This document shows, piece by piece, positions 7,964 through 16,351 of a stretch of 35,381 nt of DNA (its first letter is position 1; every line of letters begins with the position of its first letter). The stretch is taken from contig DATFXL010000136.1 of the NCBI GenBank assembly GCA_035316025.1, positions 1 through 35,381 of the forward strand, written 5' to 3'. Both the position numbers and the translations under genes were made by a program. This DNA comes from JALZAA01 sp035316025. GTDB lineage: Bacteria; Actinomycetota; Acidimicrobiia; IMCC26256; JACDBD01. Under the pieces are notes generated by a model. It ran no database searches. It saw only the letters and a program-made list of their open reading frames with translations, and was not told the DNA's origin.

Positions 7964-8833
7964 ATGGACGACATGACCGGAAAAGTCACTGTGATCACGG
8001 GTGGGAACACCGGGATCGGCAAGGAGGCCGCCGTCGGGCTGGCGGGGCTCGGTGCACGGGTCGTCATCACGTCCCGCAACGAGGAGCGCGGGCGCGCCGC
8101 CCGGGACGAGATCGTGGAGCGGAGCGGCAGCCATGTGGTGGAGGTGATGCCGCTCGACCTGGCCAGCTTCGGCTCTATCCGCTCGTTCGCGGCAGACGTG
8201 CTCGACCGCTACGACCGCCTCGACGTGCTCGTGAACAACGCCGGGCTGATCCTGTTGCGTCGACGCGAGACCGAGGACGGCTTCGAGGAGACGTTCGGGG
8301 TCAACCACCTCGGCCATTTCCTGCTCACCGATCTGTTGCTCGACCGGCTGCGCGCCAGCGCGCCCACGCGGGTGGTCGTCGTGTCGTCGAACGCGCACAA
8401 GGGGGCGCGGCGCGGTCTCGACTTCGATGACCTGCAGGGCAAGGGTAACTACCGGTGGATGGATGCGTACAACAAGTCGAAGCTGGCGAACATCTACTTC
8501 ACCCGCGAACTCGCCCGCCGGCTCGACGGCACCGGCATCACCGTGAACGCCCTCCATCCGGGGTTCGTCCGTAGCGACTTCGGCCGAGGCGGGGACCTCG
8601 GCGGCGTCTACGGCTGGGGCATCAAGTACCTCGCCAGCCCGTTCGCGATCAGCGCCGAGAAGGGCGCCCGGACAACGATCCACCTCGCGTCGTCACCCGA
8701 CGTCGACGGCGTCACCGGCGGGTACTTCTACAAGTGCAGGCCGGCGAACCCGTCGAGCGTCGCGCAGGACGACGCCGCCGCCGGCCGGCTCTGGGGCGTG
8801 AGCGAGCAGCTCGTCGCGTCCGTGGCGGCGTAG
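7964..8833 (+). CDS. Short-chain dehydrogenase/reductase, retinol dehydrogenase-like
   Basis: This classical SDR of 289 residues is an NAD(P)(H)-dependent oxidoreductase acting on an alcohol or ketone. The cofactor motif TGGNTGIG is at 12-19, NNAG at 91-94, the catalytic serine near 141-142, and YNKSK gives Y169xxxK173. The overall pattern (long insertion ending GLDFDDLQ before YNKSK, then NALHPGFVRSDFGR) is that of the retinol dehydrogenase/WW-domain oxidoreductase-like branch, which acts on lipophilic substrates. ATG 7964 was chosen; an in-frame ATG three codons later is the alternative. It is divergent from the GH15 gene and convergent with the quinone oxidoreductase, so it is probably monocistronic. 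Confidence 0.88.
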   Translation: MDDMTGKVTVITGGNTGIGKEAAVGLAGLGARVVITSRNEERGRAARDEIVERSGSHVVEVMPLDLASFGSIRSFAADVLDRYDRLDVLVNNAGLILLRRRETEDGFEETFGVNHLGHFLLTDLLLDRLRASAPTRVVVVSSNAHKGARRGLDFDDLQGKGNYRWMDAYNKSKLANIYFTRELARRLDGTGITVNALHPGFVRSDFGRGGDLGGVYGWGIKYLASPFAISAEKGARTTIHLASSPDVDGVTGGYFYKCRPANPSSVAQDDAAAGRLWGVSEQLVASVAA

Positions 8834-8851
8834 CCGGAGCTGCCGGGCCGC

Positions 8852-9811
8852 TCAGGGCACGAGCACGACCCGCCCGAACGCCTGACGGCTCTCCAGATAG
8901 GCGTGGGCGGCCGCCGCGTCAGCGAGCGGAAACCTCCGGTCGACGACGACTCGGATCTCGAGCTTGGCGACCTCGGCCAGCAGGCGGTCGACCAGCGCCT
9001 GCACGCGCGGCGTCGTGATCTCGGCGCCGAGGAACACGCCGGTGAGCGTCTGGTTTCCCATCATCAGCATCCCGGCGTCGAACGGCCGTGGGTCGCGGCC
9101 GGCGCTGCCGACGAGGGTCAGCCGGCCGCGGTACGCGAGCGCTTGCACACTGCCGGGGAGCGTCGAACCGACCGGGTCGACGACCAGATCGACGCCGCGC
9201 CCGCCGGTCAGCTCGCGGGCGATGGTCGGGAAGTCGCTCGTGCGGTAGTTGATGCCGTGGTCGAGGCCGTACTCCCGCAGGCGGTCGAGCTTCTCGTCGC
9301 TGGACGCGGTCGCGATCACGGTGGCGCCGGCGCGCTTGGCGAGCTGGATCGCGGCCAGCCCGACGCCGCCGGCGCCCGCCTGGATCAAGACGGTTTCGCC
9401 CGGCTGCAGATGTCCGAACTCGAACAGGCAGTCGTCGGCCGTGGCGAACGCGACCGGGACGCAGGCGGCTTCGACGATGTCGACGCCGTCGGGCACCAGC
9501 CACGTGACGATCGACGGCGCCGCGATCCGCTCCGCGTGCGAGCCCCACAACATCGTGCACACGACCCGCTGGCCGGGCTGCCGGTCGGTCACGTCCGGTC
9601 CGACCTCGGCGATCGTCCCCGCGCACTGATATCCGACGATGTGCGGCGAGCTCGCCATCTCGCCACCGGCGCGGTTGAGCGTGTCGCCGCCCTCGATGCT
9701 CACCGCCTCGATGTCCACCACCACGTCGCCCCGCCCGCACACCGGGTCCGGCACCTCCTCGTAGCGGAACACGCTGGGCGGCCCGGTCTCGTAGTACACG
9801 GCGGCCTTCAT
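8852..9811 (-). CDS. NADPH:quinone oxidoreductase-like MDR enzyme
   Basis: This zinc-independent medium-chain dehydrogenase/reductase has 319 residues. The N-terminal GroES-like domain (MKAAVYYETGPPSVF...) leads to GQRV and the nucleotide-binding fold with AGAGGVG at 145-151. It ends with the family C-terminus (FPLADAAAAHAYLESRQAFGRVVLVP without the full run of zinc ligands). Such enzymes reduce quinones or the C=C bond of enones with NADPH. The ATG at 9809-9811 overlaps the VOC gene's TGA (ATGA) and is preceded by GAGGAGG, indicating translational coupling. A decayed relative lies at 33875-34141. Confidence 0.9.
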   Translation of the reverse strand: MKAAVYYETGPPSVFRYEEVPDPVCGRGDVVVDIEAVSIEGGDTLNRAGGEMASSPHIVGYQCAGTIAEVGPDVTDRQPGQRVVCTMLWGSHAERIAAPSIVTWLVPDGVDIVEAACVPVAFATADDCLFEFGHLQPGETVLIQAGAGGVGLAAIQLAKRAGATVIATASSDEKLDRLREYGLDHGINYRTSDFPTIARELTGGRGVDLVVDPVGSTLPGSVQALAYRGRLTLVGSAGRDPRPFDAGMLMMGNQTLTGVFLGAEITTPRVQALVDRLLAEVAKLEIRVVVDRRFPLADAAAAHAYLESRQAFGRVVLVP

Positions 9812-10254
9812 GCCGGCTCCTCCTCGTCCTCGGCGGATTCCTTCTCTTCGAGGGAGGTCGGTTCGGCGAAGATCCACTGCTGGTCGCCGCTATCGGCGGC
9901 GATATAGATCTTGTTGTCGCTGAAGTGCATCGCCGGCTCGCTGACGATCCGGGCGCCGCCGGCACGCGCCCGCTCGTAGTGCGAGTCGACGTCGTCGACG
10001 TAGACGAACATGCGCGTCGTCGCCCAGTCTTGGTCCTGCACGCCGCGCGTTCCGAACCCATCCATCCCCGGCCCGACCATCACCAGGCCGTCACCCGTCC
10101 GGAGCTGGGCCGTCAGGACGTTTCCGTCGTCGTCCCGAAACGCCGACTTGACCTCGAATCCGAACGCGTCGACCAGGAAGTCGAGCGCTCTCGTTGCGTC
10201 CTCGTAGTAGAGGTACGGAACGATCTGGGGCGAGTCGTCCGGTCGAGCCGGCAT
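9808..10254 (-). CDS. VOC (glyoxalase/bleomycin-resistance-like) superfamily protein
   Basis: The 148-residue protein has paired beta-alpha-beta-beta-beta modules typical of the vicinal oxygen chelate fold: IVPYLYYEDATRALDFL at the N-terminus and TRMFVYVDDVDSHYERA at the start of the second module, ending GDQQWIFAEP. This subtype is often annotated PhnB- or glyoxalase-like, and metal use and substrate are unknown. The C-terminus is acidic (SAEDEEEPA). ATG 10254 lacks a ribosome binding site, but minus-strand TACGAT (10266-10261) sits 6 nt before it, so it is probably leaderless. The stop overlaps the start of the quinone oxidoreductase gene by 4 nt, so the pair may act on the same reactive carbonyl or enone stress. 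Confidence 0.82.
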   Translation of the reverse strand: MPARPDDSPQIVPYLYYEDATRALDFLVDAFGFEVKSAFRDDDGNVLTAQLRTGDGLVMVGPGMDGFGTRGVQDQDWATTRMFVYVDDVDSHYERARAGGARIVSEPAMHFSDNKIYIAADSGDQQWIFAEPTSLEEKESAEDEEEPA

Positions 10255-10260
10255 TCCGGC

Positions 10261-10266
10261 ATCGTA
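10261..10266 (-). promoter_or_regulatory. -10 element TACGAT, leaderless VOC gene
   Basis: On the minus strand TACGAT is followed by GCCGGA and then the ATG at 10254. There is no purine-rich site between, so translation from a leaderless message is the simplest reading. Confidence 0.38.
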
Positions 10267-10417
10267 CGCGCGGGCCGACGTCGACGACCCTTGGCCCGTG
10301 ACCGAACCCACGGTTGGTCGAGTGCCCGACCCTGCCGGCTCCGGTCGCGGAGTCCCTTCACGCTCGTCGAGCCGGCCGCCTCGAGAAGCTCGACTCCGCG
10401 CGCCGATCGCCTTCCGG

Positions 10418-10882
10418 TTACCCCACTCGCGTGTAGACGAGCTCGAAGTCGTGCTCCCAGGTCGAACCGTCGTGGCAGATCTCCCAGCGGCCGCGGATCG
10501 TCCCGCCGTCACCGGCGAAGGTCCCGAGGAAGCGCTGCGAGAAGTCGAGGGCCGAGAAATCGGCTCTGGTTCGGCTGAGCTCCCACACGCCGTCGCCCAA
10601 GCTCATGGCGTACACGCGTGCCACTCCGCGCGAATCGAAGTAGTGCTGCAGGTATCCGCGGTCGGTCTCGGGATCAGGGCCGATCAAGGCGAGGCCGTCC
10701 GGCGCCTCGTCCATCGGAACCTCCCAGCGTTGGACGAGGAACGTCCCTCCCGTCATCCACTCGAACACAGTCTGCCCACGCACGTCGGACGGCGGCGCCC
10801 ACGGGGCCACGGCCTCGACGCTCCACTCGCCCACGAGCGGCTCGAGGGGCGCCATCTCCGGGCTCGGAGTCCTGTCCTTCAT
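10418..10882 (-). CDS. DUF1579-like conserved protein (lipocalin/calycin-type fold expected)
   Basis: The 154-residue soluble protein has the pattern 'L..LVGEWSVEA ... G.TVFEWMTGGTFLVQRWEVP ... GYLQHYFDSRGVARVYAMSLGDGVWELSR ... W...YTR'. This is typical of small actinobacterial proteins annotated as DUF1579 or hypothetical, with predicted antiparallel beta structure. No enzymatic function is established. ATG 10882 has GGAGGTGAGGAC directly upstream, a strong ribosome binding site. It is transcribed towards the VOC/MDR pair but separated from it by 163 bp, so co-transcription is uncertain. Confidence 0.72.
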   Translation of the reverse strand: MKDRTPSPEMAPLEPLVGEWSVEAVAPWAPPSDVRGQTVFEWMTGGTFLVQRWEVPMDEAPDGLALIGPDPETDRGYLQHYFDSRGVARVYAMSLGDGVWELSRTRADFSALDFSQRFLGTFAGDGGTIRGRWEICHDGSTWEHDFELVYTRVG

Positions 10883-10967
10883 GTCCTCACCTCCACGGGG
10901 TACGACACCGCCGCCGATGCGGACTCATCGTTCCGAAGGGAGGCGAGTTCGGGCAAGCTGTTCGGGG

Positions 10968-11252
10968 ATGGCTGCCGCGCATCGAGGGCGCAAGCGGAGG
11001 GGACTCGAGGGCCTTCCGGTCAACGACGGTGAGGTCTTCGCCCTCGACGGCGTCCGATCTGCAAAGACGAGAAGCGACACGCGTGCGTTGATCGTGCTGT
11101 GGCTCGTCACGGTGATCGCCGTGGCACTGGCACTCTGGGCACGGTCGATCATTCTCGGAGTGTTCTGCGCACTGGCGCTTCCCATCGCGGTGTGGTGGAC
11201 CATCGCGAGATGGCGAAGCTGGTCCGACACCCGCCGCACACCGCGGGCCTGA
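10968..11252 (+). CDS. Small two-TM membrane protein of unknown function
   Basis: The frame gives about 94 residues from ATG 10968: a basic N-terminus (HRGRKRRG), a soluble stretch, then two closely spaced hydrophobic segments (LIVLWLVTVIAVALALWA and IILGVFCALALPIAVWWTIA) and a basic tail (RWRSWSDTRRTPRA). This looks like a helical hairpin in the inner membrane with both ends in the cytoplasm. The start is uncertain: no good ribosome binding site precedes 10968, and ATG 10917 is an alternative. Coding is supported by the clear hydrophobic segments and by the absence of another gene in this gap. No family recognised. Confidence 0.5.
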   Translation: MAAAHRGRKRRGLEGLPVNDGEVFALDGVRSAKTRSDTRALIVLWLVTVIAVALALWARSIILGVFCALALPIAVWWTIARWRSWSDTRRTPRA

Positions 11253-11288
11253 CGAATCGAAGGACCCGCTCGACCTCGGCAGCGAAGG

Positions 11289-12965
11289 TCACGACGTGAC
11301 CGATAGACGCTGCAGCGCCACCTTGCGGAGCTCGTCGGATCGGATCTTGGCGTTGCCGGTGAGCGAAAGCTCGGCCTCGTCGAAGAAGAGCACGCGGCGC
11401 GGGATCTTGTACGTCGCGATGCGACCGCGCAGGAAATCACGCACGTCGTCCTCGGCGACCGGGACCCCGTCGTGCGCGACGGCGCACAACACGACCATCT
11501 CGCCGAGCTTGGCATCCGGGATACCCACAGCCAGCGCCGCTTTGAGGCCGGGATGCCGCAGCAGGGTCTCCTCGATCTCGACGGGGGACACGTTGGCGCC
11601 GCCGGTCTTGATCATCTCGGTCATGCGCCCGGTCCAGTGCATGTACCCCTCACCGTCGACATACCCCGCGTCACCGGTGTGGAAGAACCCGTCCTCGTCG
11701 AAGCACTCCTCGGGCAACTTCTTCACGTAGCCGAGCATCAGCGTCGGTCCCTTGACCGTGATCTCGCCGATCGCGTCGACCGGCAGCGCGTCGCCGTGGC
11801 TGCGATCCACGATCCGCACCAGGTTGCCGGGCAAAATCGCGCCCTGGCTGCGCTCGCGGATTGCCGGCGGCGTGTCCACCGGGAGCGAGCTGATGATCGT
11901 GCACGTCTCGCTGAGGCCATAGGCGGCGCGGGGGCTCCACGCGTCCTCGACGTTCACCGTCGGGTGGCGGCCGAAGCTCGTGAACGCCTCGCAATGACGA
12001 ATCGAAGACAGGTTCACGCTCGGCCAGTCCGGATGGTCCTCGAGCTCGGCGAGCTGATGAGCCCAAGCGTGCGGCGAGGTCACGCGTTCGCTCTCGAGCA
12101 GGTGCAACGCCTCACCCGGCTCGAAGTGCTCCTGCAGCACGATGCACCCGCCGGCGGCAAGTGTCGCGCCCATCACCATCACCAGGCCCGCCGACCAGAA
12201 GAAGGGGAACGCGCTCCACACCCGCACGCTCGGATCCAGCCGCAGCTGCCGGGCGAACCGCCAGCTCTGGACCGCCGGCGCCCGGTGCGGGTGCAGGACG
12301 CCCTTCGGCACCGCGGTCGTGCCGGACGTGTAGATGATGACGGCGTGGTCGGCCGGCGTGACCTCCGCCGCCGCCGCGTCCAGCACGTCCATCGCGACGC
12401 CGGCACCCCGTCCGAGGAACGCCTCCCACGGCTCGGCTGCCCCGTGCGCCTGGTCCAAGCCGAGCGCGACCACCCCGCGCAGGTGCGGGAACCGCGGCGA
12501 TCGCAACTCCCTCGGCGACGCGTCCGTGAGCTCGGGGCACAGCGCGGCGAGCTGGTCGACGTACGCGTGACCGAGCAGCCGGCGCTGGGTGAGCAGGAGC
12601 CGAGCGTCCGAGTGTCGGAGGACGTAGTCGAGCTCGGGTGGCTCGAAATAGGTGTTCAGGGGCACGGCGACCGCCCCCGCGAGCGCGACCCCGTACAGAG
12701 CAGCCACCCATTCGGGACGGTTGCCCATGAGAATCGCGACGCGCCCGTCCTTGCCAACGTCGGTGCCGATCACGGCGCGCCCGACACGCTGCGCCTCCCG
12801 TAGCAGATCGCGGTACGTCCACCTCACGACGCTGCCGTCGGGATCGTGGAAGACGAGCGCCTCGCGATCGGGATGCCGACGCGTGACCTCGTCGAGGAAG
12901 CCACTCAGGGTGAGGGCCCCCATCCCCTCCTCGGTGTCGGCGGGGGGACCCCGAAAGGTCGTCAT
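11289..12965 (-). CDS. AMP-forming acyl-CoA ligase (ANL superfamily)
   Basis: The 558-residue enzyme activates a carboxylic acid with ATP to acyl-AMP and then acyl-CoA. Visible motifs are the P-loop YTSGTTAVPKG (212-222), YGLSET, FHTGDAGYVD, the hinge region GRMTEMIKTGGANVSP, and a C-terminal LTGNAKIRSDEL that holds the adenylation lysine. A full-length CaiC/FadD-like layout is seen. ATG 12965 is preceded by AAGGGCGGG. It lies 23 bp after the MaoC-like gene, so CoA activation and enoyl-CoA hydration are probably co-expressed. The acid substrate is unknown. Confidence 0.92.
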   Translation of the reverse strand: MTTFRGPPADTEEGMGALTLSGFLDEVTRRHPDREALVFHDPDGSVVRWTYRDLLREAQRVGRAVIGTDVGKDGRVAILMGNRPEWVAALYGVALAGAVAVPLNTYFEPPELDYVLRHSDARLLLTQRRLLGHAYVDQLAALCPELTDASPRELRSPRFPHLRGVVALGLDQAHGAAEPWEAFLGRGAGVAMDVLDAAAAEVTPADHAVIIYTSGTTAVPKGVLHPHRAPAVQSWRFARQLRLDPSVRVWSAFPFFWSAGLVMVMGATLAAGGCIVLQEHFEPGEALHLLESERVTSPHAWAHQLAELEDHPDWPSVNLSSIRHCEAFTSFGRHPTVNVEDAWSPRAAYGLSETCTIISSLPVDTPPAIRERSQGAILPGNLVRIVDRSHGDALPVDAIGEITVKGPTLMLGYVKKLPEECFDEDGFFHTGDAGYVDGEGYMHWTGRMTEMIKTGGANVSPVEIEETLLRHPGLKAALAVGIPDAKLGEMVVLCAVAHDGVPVAEDDVRDFLRGRIATYKIPRRVLFFDEAELSLTGNAKIRSDELRKVALQRLSVTS

Positions 12966-12988
12966 GCGATCCCGCCCTTCCCGCGCGG

Positions 12989-14158
12989 TTACTCCGGTAG
13001 TGCCACCTCGACCGGGCCCTTCGCCATCACGGCGCCGTCCTGGGTGCTCATGATCACGTCGAGCGTCACGAGCGTCTCACCGAGCGTCTCGTCGCGGCGC
13101 TTGCCCGTGACCTCGGCGTCGAGGTACGTGACGTCGCCCTCGAACGCTGGGAACCGGTACTGCACGTTCGAATGACGCACGAACCCCTCGTGCCCGGCCC
13201 AGTACGCGACGTAGTCGAGCACCCAAGCACCCATCGACGCGCCGTACCCGTAGCCGCGCGGCATCCCGATGAGCTGCGCGTGCTCCTCGTCGGCGTGCCC
13301 GCGCGACGGCCCGCGATAGAGGCCGTCGGTCAGCGCCGGGTCCTCCTCGCCCGCCTCGAGGTTGCGCTCCATCTCGGGGAGCCAACCGGCCTCCTGCAGG
13401 TGCTCCGGCCCCTCATGGAAGGTCGAGCCCCACACCGTGAACGTGTACGACCGCCATTCGGTCGCGAAGCTGGCGATCGTGTGCGGTCCGATGGCGCGGC
13501 GAGGCAGCTGCACGCCGGCGTCGACTTCGCCCCATCGCGGCGTCTCACCGCGACGGTTCGACCGGATCCATGACAAGCGCATGTTCTCTACGTTCCCGAG
13601 CTGCTCGTCGGTCCACTGCGGGCGGGGCGCCGTGCGCTCGAAGAAGCCGAGCCGGCGAGCCTCCTCGGCGAGATACCGGACGGAGGTCGAGCGCTGCAGT
13701 GCGACGACCTCGCCCCGCTGGTTGCGGTAGAGCGTGTCGCCCCGGGAGAACATCGTCGGGCCGGCGAACTTCGTGTCCGACACCTTGTAGTCGTGGAACC
13801 GGCGCTGCATGCGTAGCAGGTCGCCTGGAAGGATGCGCGGCCCGTGGAACCACCACTCGTCGCCGCCGAAGATCATGTGCGTGCCGGGGATGTTGCCGAC
13901 GATCGCGGGGCCGGCGCCGTGGCCGACGTCGCAACAGATCGTGAACGACTGCGGGGCGATGATGCGACCGAAGCGCGTCTCGGCCGCGAAGTCGTCGTCG
14001 TAATGCAAGGGGTTGGCATACTGCATCCCCTGCACCCAACGCCGGATGTCGTTGACGGCGACCGGCTCCTTGAGCTGTCCGCCTCCGACCGGTTGACCGA
14101 CCTGGCGGTCGACGTCGGTCGTGTCCAGCGTGATCCGGGACTCTTCGACCTTGGCCAT
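12989..14158 (-). CDS. Double-hotdog MaoC-like acyl dehydratase
   Basis: The protein has 389 residues with two hotdog folds. The first (about 20-190) contains YANPLHYDDDFA at 47-58, aligned with the GDxNPxHxD hydratase-2 motif. The second (about 230-385) includes GASMGAWVLDYVAYWAGHEGFVR and a VTYLDAEVTGKRRDE strand. Proteins of this type hydrate or dehydrate enoyl-CoA or act as partners in such enzymes. The position of the catalytic aspartate is tyrosine (Y47), while the histidine (H52) is kept, so catalysis may be altered. ATG 14158 has GGGGGCGAGGA upstream. It heads an operon with the acyl-CoA ligase and is divergent from the alpha/beta hydrolase. Confidence 0.87.
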   Translation of the reverse strand: MAKVEESRITLDTTDVDRQVGQPVGGGQLKEPVAVNDIRRWVQGMQYANPLHYDDDFAAETRFGRIIAPQSFTICCDVGHGAGPAIVGNIPGTHMIFGGDEWWFHGPRILPGDLLRMQRRFHDYKVSDTKFAGPTMFSRGDTLYRNQRGEVVALQRSTSVRYLAEEARRLGFFERTAPRPQWTDEQLGNVENMRLSWIRSNRRGETPRWGEVDAGVQLPRRAIGPHTIASFATEWRSYTFTVWGSTFHEGPEHLQEAGWLPEMERNLEAGEEDPALTDGLYRGPSRGHADEEHAQLIGMPRGYGYGASMGAWVLDYVAYWAGHEGFVRHSNVQYRFPAFEGDVTYLDAEVTGKRRDETLGETLVTLDVIMSTQDGAVMAKGPVEVALPE

Positions 14159-14208
14159 GTCCTCGCCCCCTCGCGGCGCCCGGGCATCGGGCCGGCGAGC
14201 GCGGCAGC

Positions 14209-14290
14209 ACTGTATGACACGGCCGTCAGGTGAACCAGGGCGTGAGGCTCTCCTGATGGTCGAAAGAGGAGGACGGAGAACCACCTCCTC
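14209..14290. promoter_or_regulatory. Divergent control region with inverted repeat GAGGAGG-N11-CCTCCTC
   Basis: The 186-bp gap between the MaoC and hydrolase genes holds a perfect 7-bp inverted repeat, GAGGAGG (14266-14272) and CCTCCTC (14284-14290). A minus-strand -10-like TACAGT (14214-14209) may serve the MaoC operon. The repeat could be an operator or an RNA hairpin in the hydrolase leader; the sequence alone does not decide. Confidence 0.3.
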
Positions 14291-14344
14291 CGTTGCGTGA
14301 TCTGGTAAGCCAAGTACCGGGCGCGACGGCAGGGGGGAGGTCGC

Positions 14345-15253
14345 GTGTTCGAGGTGATCGGGCTCACCCTGGGTCGGTTGTCGGCGGATGCCGTCCCGGC
14401 CGGGAAGCCGGTCGCGTTGGGTCGACGCGGCACCGTCCTCGCCTACGACATGCCCGGCCCCAGCAACGCGCCGACACTCCTCCTCCTCCACGGCCTGGGC
14501 GCGTCGGGCCTCTTGAACTGGTTCCCGGCCTTCGGGCCGCTGAGCGAGCGGTTCCGGGTGGTGGCGATGGATCTGCGGGGTCACGGTCAGGGCCTCCGCG
14601 CCGGAGCGGACTATCGGCTGCGCGATTGCGCCGACGACGGGGTCGCGCTGCTGGACGCGCTCGACGTCGATCGCTGCATTCCCGTGGGCTACTCCCTGGG
14701 CGGGCCGGTGGCGCAACTGATGTGGCGCCATCACCGCGACCGAGTCGACGGCCTGGTGCTGTGCGCAACGAGCCGCAACTTCCGCGGCAAACCGCACGAG
14801 AAGTGGGGCTTCTGGGCGATGTGGGGCGCGGTGACCGCGCTGCGGCTCGTCGACGCCATCCCGCGGCCCCACCGACCGCCACCCGCGCTGGTCCCACCGC
14901 CCGCGCCCGATGCCCTCGACGGGTTGCGTCTGCCGCAATGGGCGTTCCGCGAGATGTTGCGCTGCACCCCGGCGGCGATGTTTGGCGCCGCCTGTGCCCT
15001 CGGGCAGTTCACTTCGCACGAATGGGTGGGCGCGATCGACGTCCCCAGCGCGGTCGTCATCACGACGCGCGACCGGCTGGTGTCGCCCTCGCGCCAACGC
15101 AAGCTCGCACAGGCCATCCCCGGTGCCACCGTTCACGAGGCGGACACCGACCATGCCGCCTGCGTGCTGGGCGCCGGCTGCTTCGTCCCCGCGCTCGTCG
15201 AAGCGTGCAGCTCGGTCGCGGACCGCCTCGACGCGAGCCGACGTGTCGCCTGA
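14345..15253 (+). CDS. Alpha/beta hydrolase
   Basis: The 302-residue protein is an alpha/beta-hydrolase-fold enzyme. It shows the oxyanion segment LLLHGLGASG (46-55), the nucleophile elbow GYSLGG with S117, an acid near TTRDRL in the 240s, and the catalytic histidine in DTDHAACV. The cap domain is rich in proline (RPHRPPPALVPPPAPD). It could be an esterase, C-C hydrolase or lipase-like enzyme; no signal peptide is visible, so it is cytoplasmic. The start is GTG 14345 behind a strong GGGGGGAGG. The following SDR begins 50 bp on, with its own good ribosome binding site, so the two are probably co-transcribed. Confidence 0.86.
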   Translation: MFEVIGLTLGRLSADAVPAGKPVALGRRGTVLAYDMPGPSNAPTLLLLHGLGASGLLNWFPAFGPLSERFRVVAMDLRGHGQGLRAGADYRLRDCADDGVALLDALDVDRCIPVGYSLGGPVAQLMWRHHRDRVDGLVLCATSRNFRGKPHEKWGFWAMWGAVTALRLVDAIPRPHRPPPALVPPPAPDALDGLRLPQWAFREMLRCTPAAMFGAACALGQFTSHEWVGAIDVPSAVVITTRDRLVSPSRQRKLAQAIPGATVHEADTDHAACVLGAGCFVPALVEACSSVADRLDASRRVA

Positions 15254-15303
15254 GGGGGCCAGCGGGTAGAACACAACGACCCGCCGCGAAGAGGAGGGGT
15301 CGC

Positions 15304-16098
15304 ATGGATCTCGACGCCACCCGCGTGGTCGTCACCGGCGCGTCCACCGGCATCGGACGCGTCACCGCGCTGCGACTGGCTCGCAAGGGGGCGCAGGTCT
15401 GGGCCGCCGCCCGCGACGAGCGGCGGCTCGAGTCCCTCGCCGGGGAGCACGCCGGCATCGTGCCCGCGCCGGGCGACGTGTCGGACGACGCCGACCGCGC
15501 CGCGCTCGTCAAGGAAGCCGAGCCGGTTGACGTGCTCGTCAACAACGCCGGGCTCGGATGGAAGGGTGTCGTCGAGTCGATGCCACCCGAACGGGTGCGG
15601 CAGCTCTTCGAGGTCAATGTGCTCGCTCTCATCGACCTGACCCAGCGCGTGCTGCCGGGCATGCTCGAACGCCGGCGCGGACACATCGTGAACGTCGGCT
15701 CGATGGCGGGATACGTCGCCGCACCGGGTGAGGCCGTGTACAGCGCCACGAAGTTCGCGGTGCAGGGCTTCACCGACGGCCTCAGGCGGGAGGTCATCCG
15801 GCGCGGCGTGCAGGTGACGCTGATCGCGCCCGGTCCGATCAAGACCGAGTTCATGGCCCGTATCCGAACCGGGGAGCCGGCGGGCGAGCCGGGCGCGCTC
15901 GACTACGGGCTTCCACCCGAGTCCGTTGCGAAGGCGATCGTGCGCGCGCTGACGCATGAACGGATCCCCGGCTACCGCACGATCACGGTCCCGCGCATCG
16001 GCGGGTTCGGCCGGCTCGGCTCGGCGCCGGTGATGACGCACGCCACCGACCTCGCGACGCGAGGGCGGACTCGCAAGGCACTCGAAGGGGAGGACTAG
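15304..16098 (+). CDS. Short-chain dehydrogenase/reductase
   Basis: This classical SDR of 264 residues has TGASTGIG (11-18), NNAG (80-83), S133 and Y146xxxK150 (YSATK), followed by the PGPIKTEF loop that usually closes over the cofactor. It should oxidise or reduce a hydroxyl/keto group with NAD(P)(H); substrate unknown. The C-terminal extension (VPRIGGFGRLGSAPVMTHATDLATRG) is longer than in minimal SDRs and resembles membrane-associated lipid SDRs, but no TM helix is visible. ATG 15304 is preceded by GAGGAGGGG. A 54-residue gene starts 5 bp after the stop. Confidence 0.88.
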   Translation: MDLDATRVVVTGASTGIGRVTALRLARKGAQVWAAARDERRLESLAGEHAGIVPAPGDVSDDADRAALVKEAEPVDVLVNNAGLGWKGVVESMPPERVRQLFEVNVLALIDLTQRVLPGMLERRRGHIVNVGSMAGYVAAPGEAVYSATKFAVQGFTDGLRREVIRRGVQVTLIAPGPIKTEFMARIRTGEPAGEPGALDYGLPPESVAKAIVRALTHERIPGYRTITVPRIGGFGRLGSAPVMTHATDLATRGRTRKALEGED

Positions 16099-16103
16099 CG
16101 AAC

Positions 16104-16268
16104 GTGCCCGTCCGACGACGCCATGACTCGAAGGGCCCCTACTACCAGTGGGGCGATCACGGGCGAAAGTACCGGTACACACCGGGTGACAAGGCGAGCC
16201 GCGACCGGGCGAAGCGGGGCGCGACCCGCCAAGGGCAAGCCGCGCACGCCCGCGGCTATCGCGACTGA
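16104..16268 (+). CDS. Small Arg/Lys/Gly-rich protein, 54 residues
   Basis: Starting at GTG 16104, with GGGGAGG (16087-16093) 10 nt upstream, the frame encodes VPVRRRHDSKGPYYQWG, then DHGRKYRYTPGDKASRDRAKRG and a short tail ending GYRD before TGA 16266-16268. The tight spacing after the SDR, the good ribosome binding site and the patterned composition (aromatic YYQWG and KYRY followed by K/R/A-rich helix) argue for a real gene. It resembles the short 'MPVRK..GYRWG..GKVY.G..AK.KA..QGRAI' proteins seen in bacteria and phages, whose function is unknown to me. The basic charge would suit nucleic acid or ribosome binding, which is speculation. Confidence 0.6.
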   Translation: MPVRRRHDSKGPYYQWGDHGRKYRYTPGDKASRDRAKRGATRQGQAAHARGYRD

Positions 16269-16291
16269 CGCCCCCCGCTCCGTTGTCACTG

Positions 16292-16316
16292 AAACCGCCT
16301 TGTCGAGCTGCGGTTT
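16292..16316. terminator. Hairpin between convergent genes
   Basis: AAACCGC (16292-16298) and GCGGTTT (16310-16316) form a perfect 7-bp stem with an 11-nt loop, between the stop of the 54-residue gene and the stop of the DUF1330 gene. No U-tract follows on either strand, so it is a weak terminator candidate. Confidence 0.4.
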
Positions 16317-16351
16317 GTGCAACGTGGAAGGCGCCGGGCGGCTGGGCGGGC

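Noticed and set aside
6459..7976. Plus-strand open frame of about 500 codons
   Set aside because: It is antisense to the GH15 gene and its composition is Asp/Val/Arg-rich without domains.
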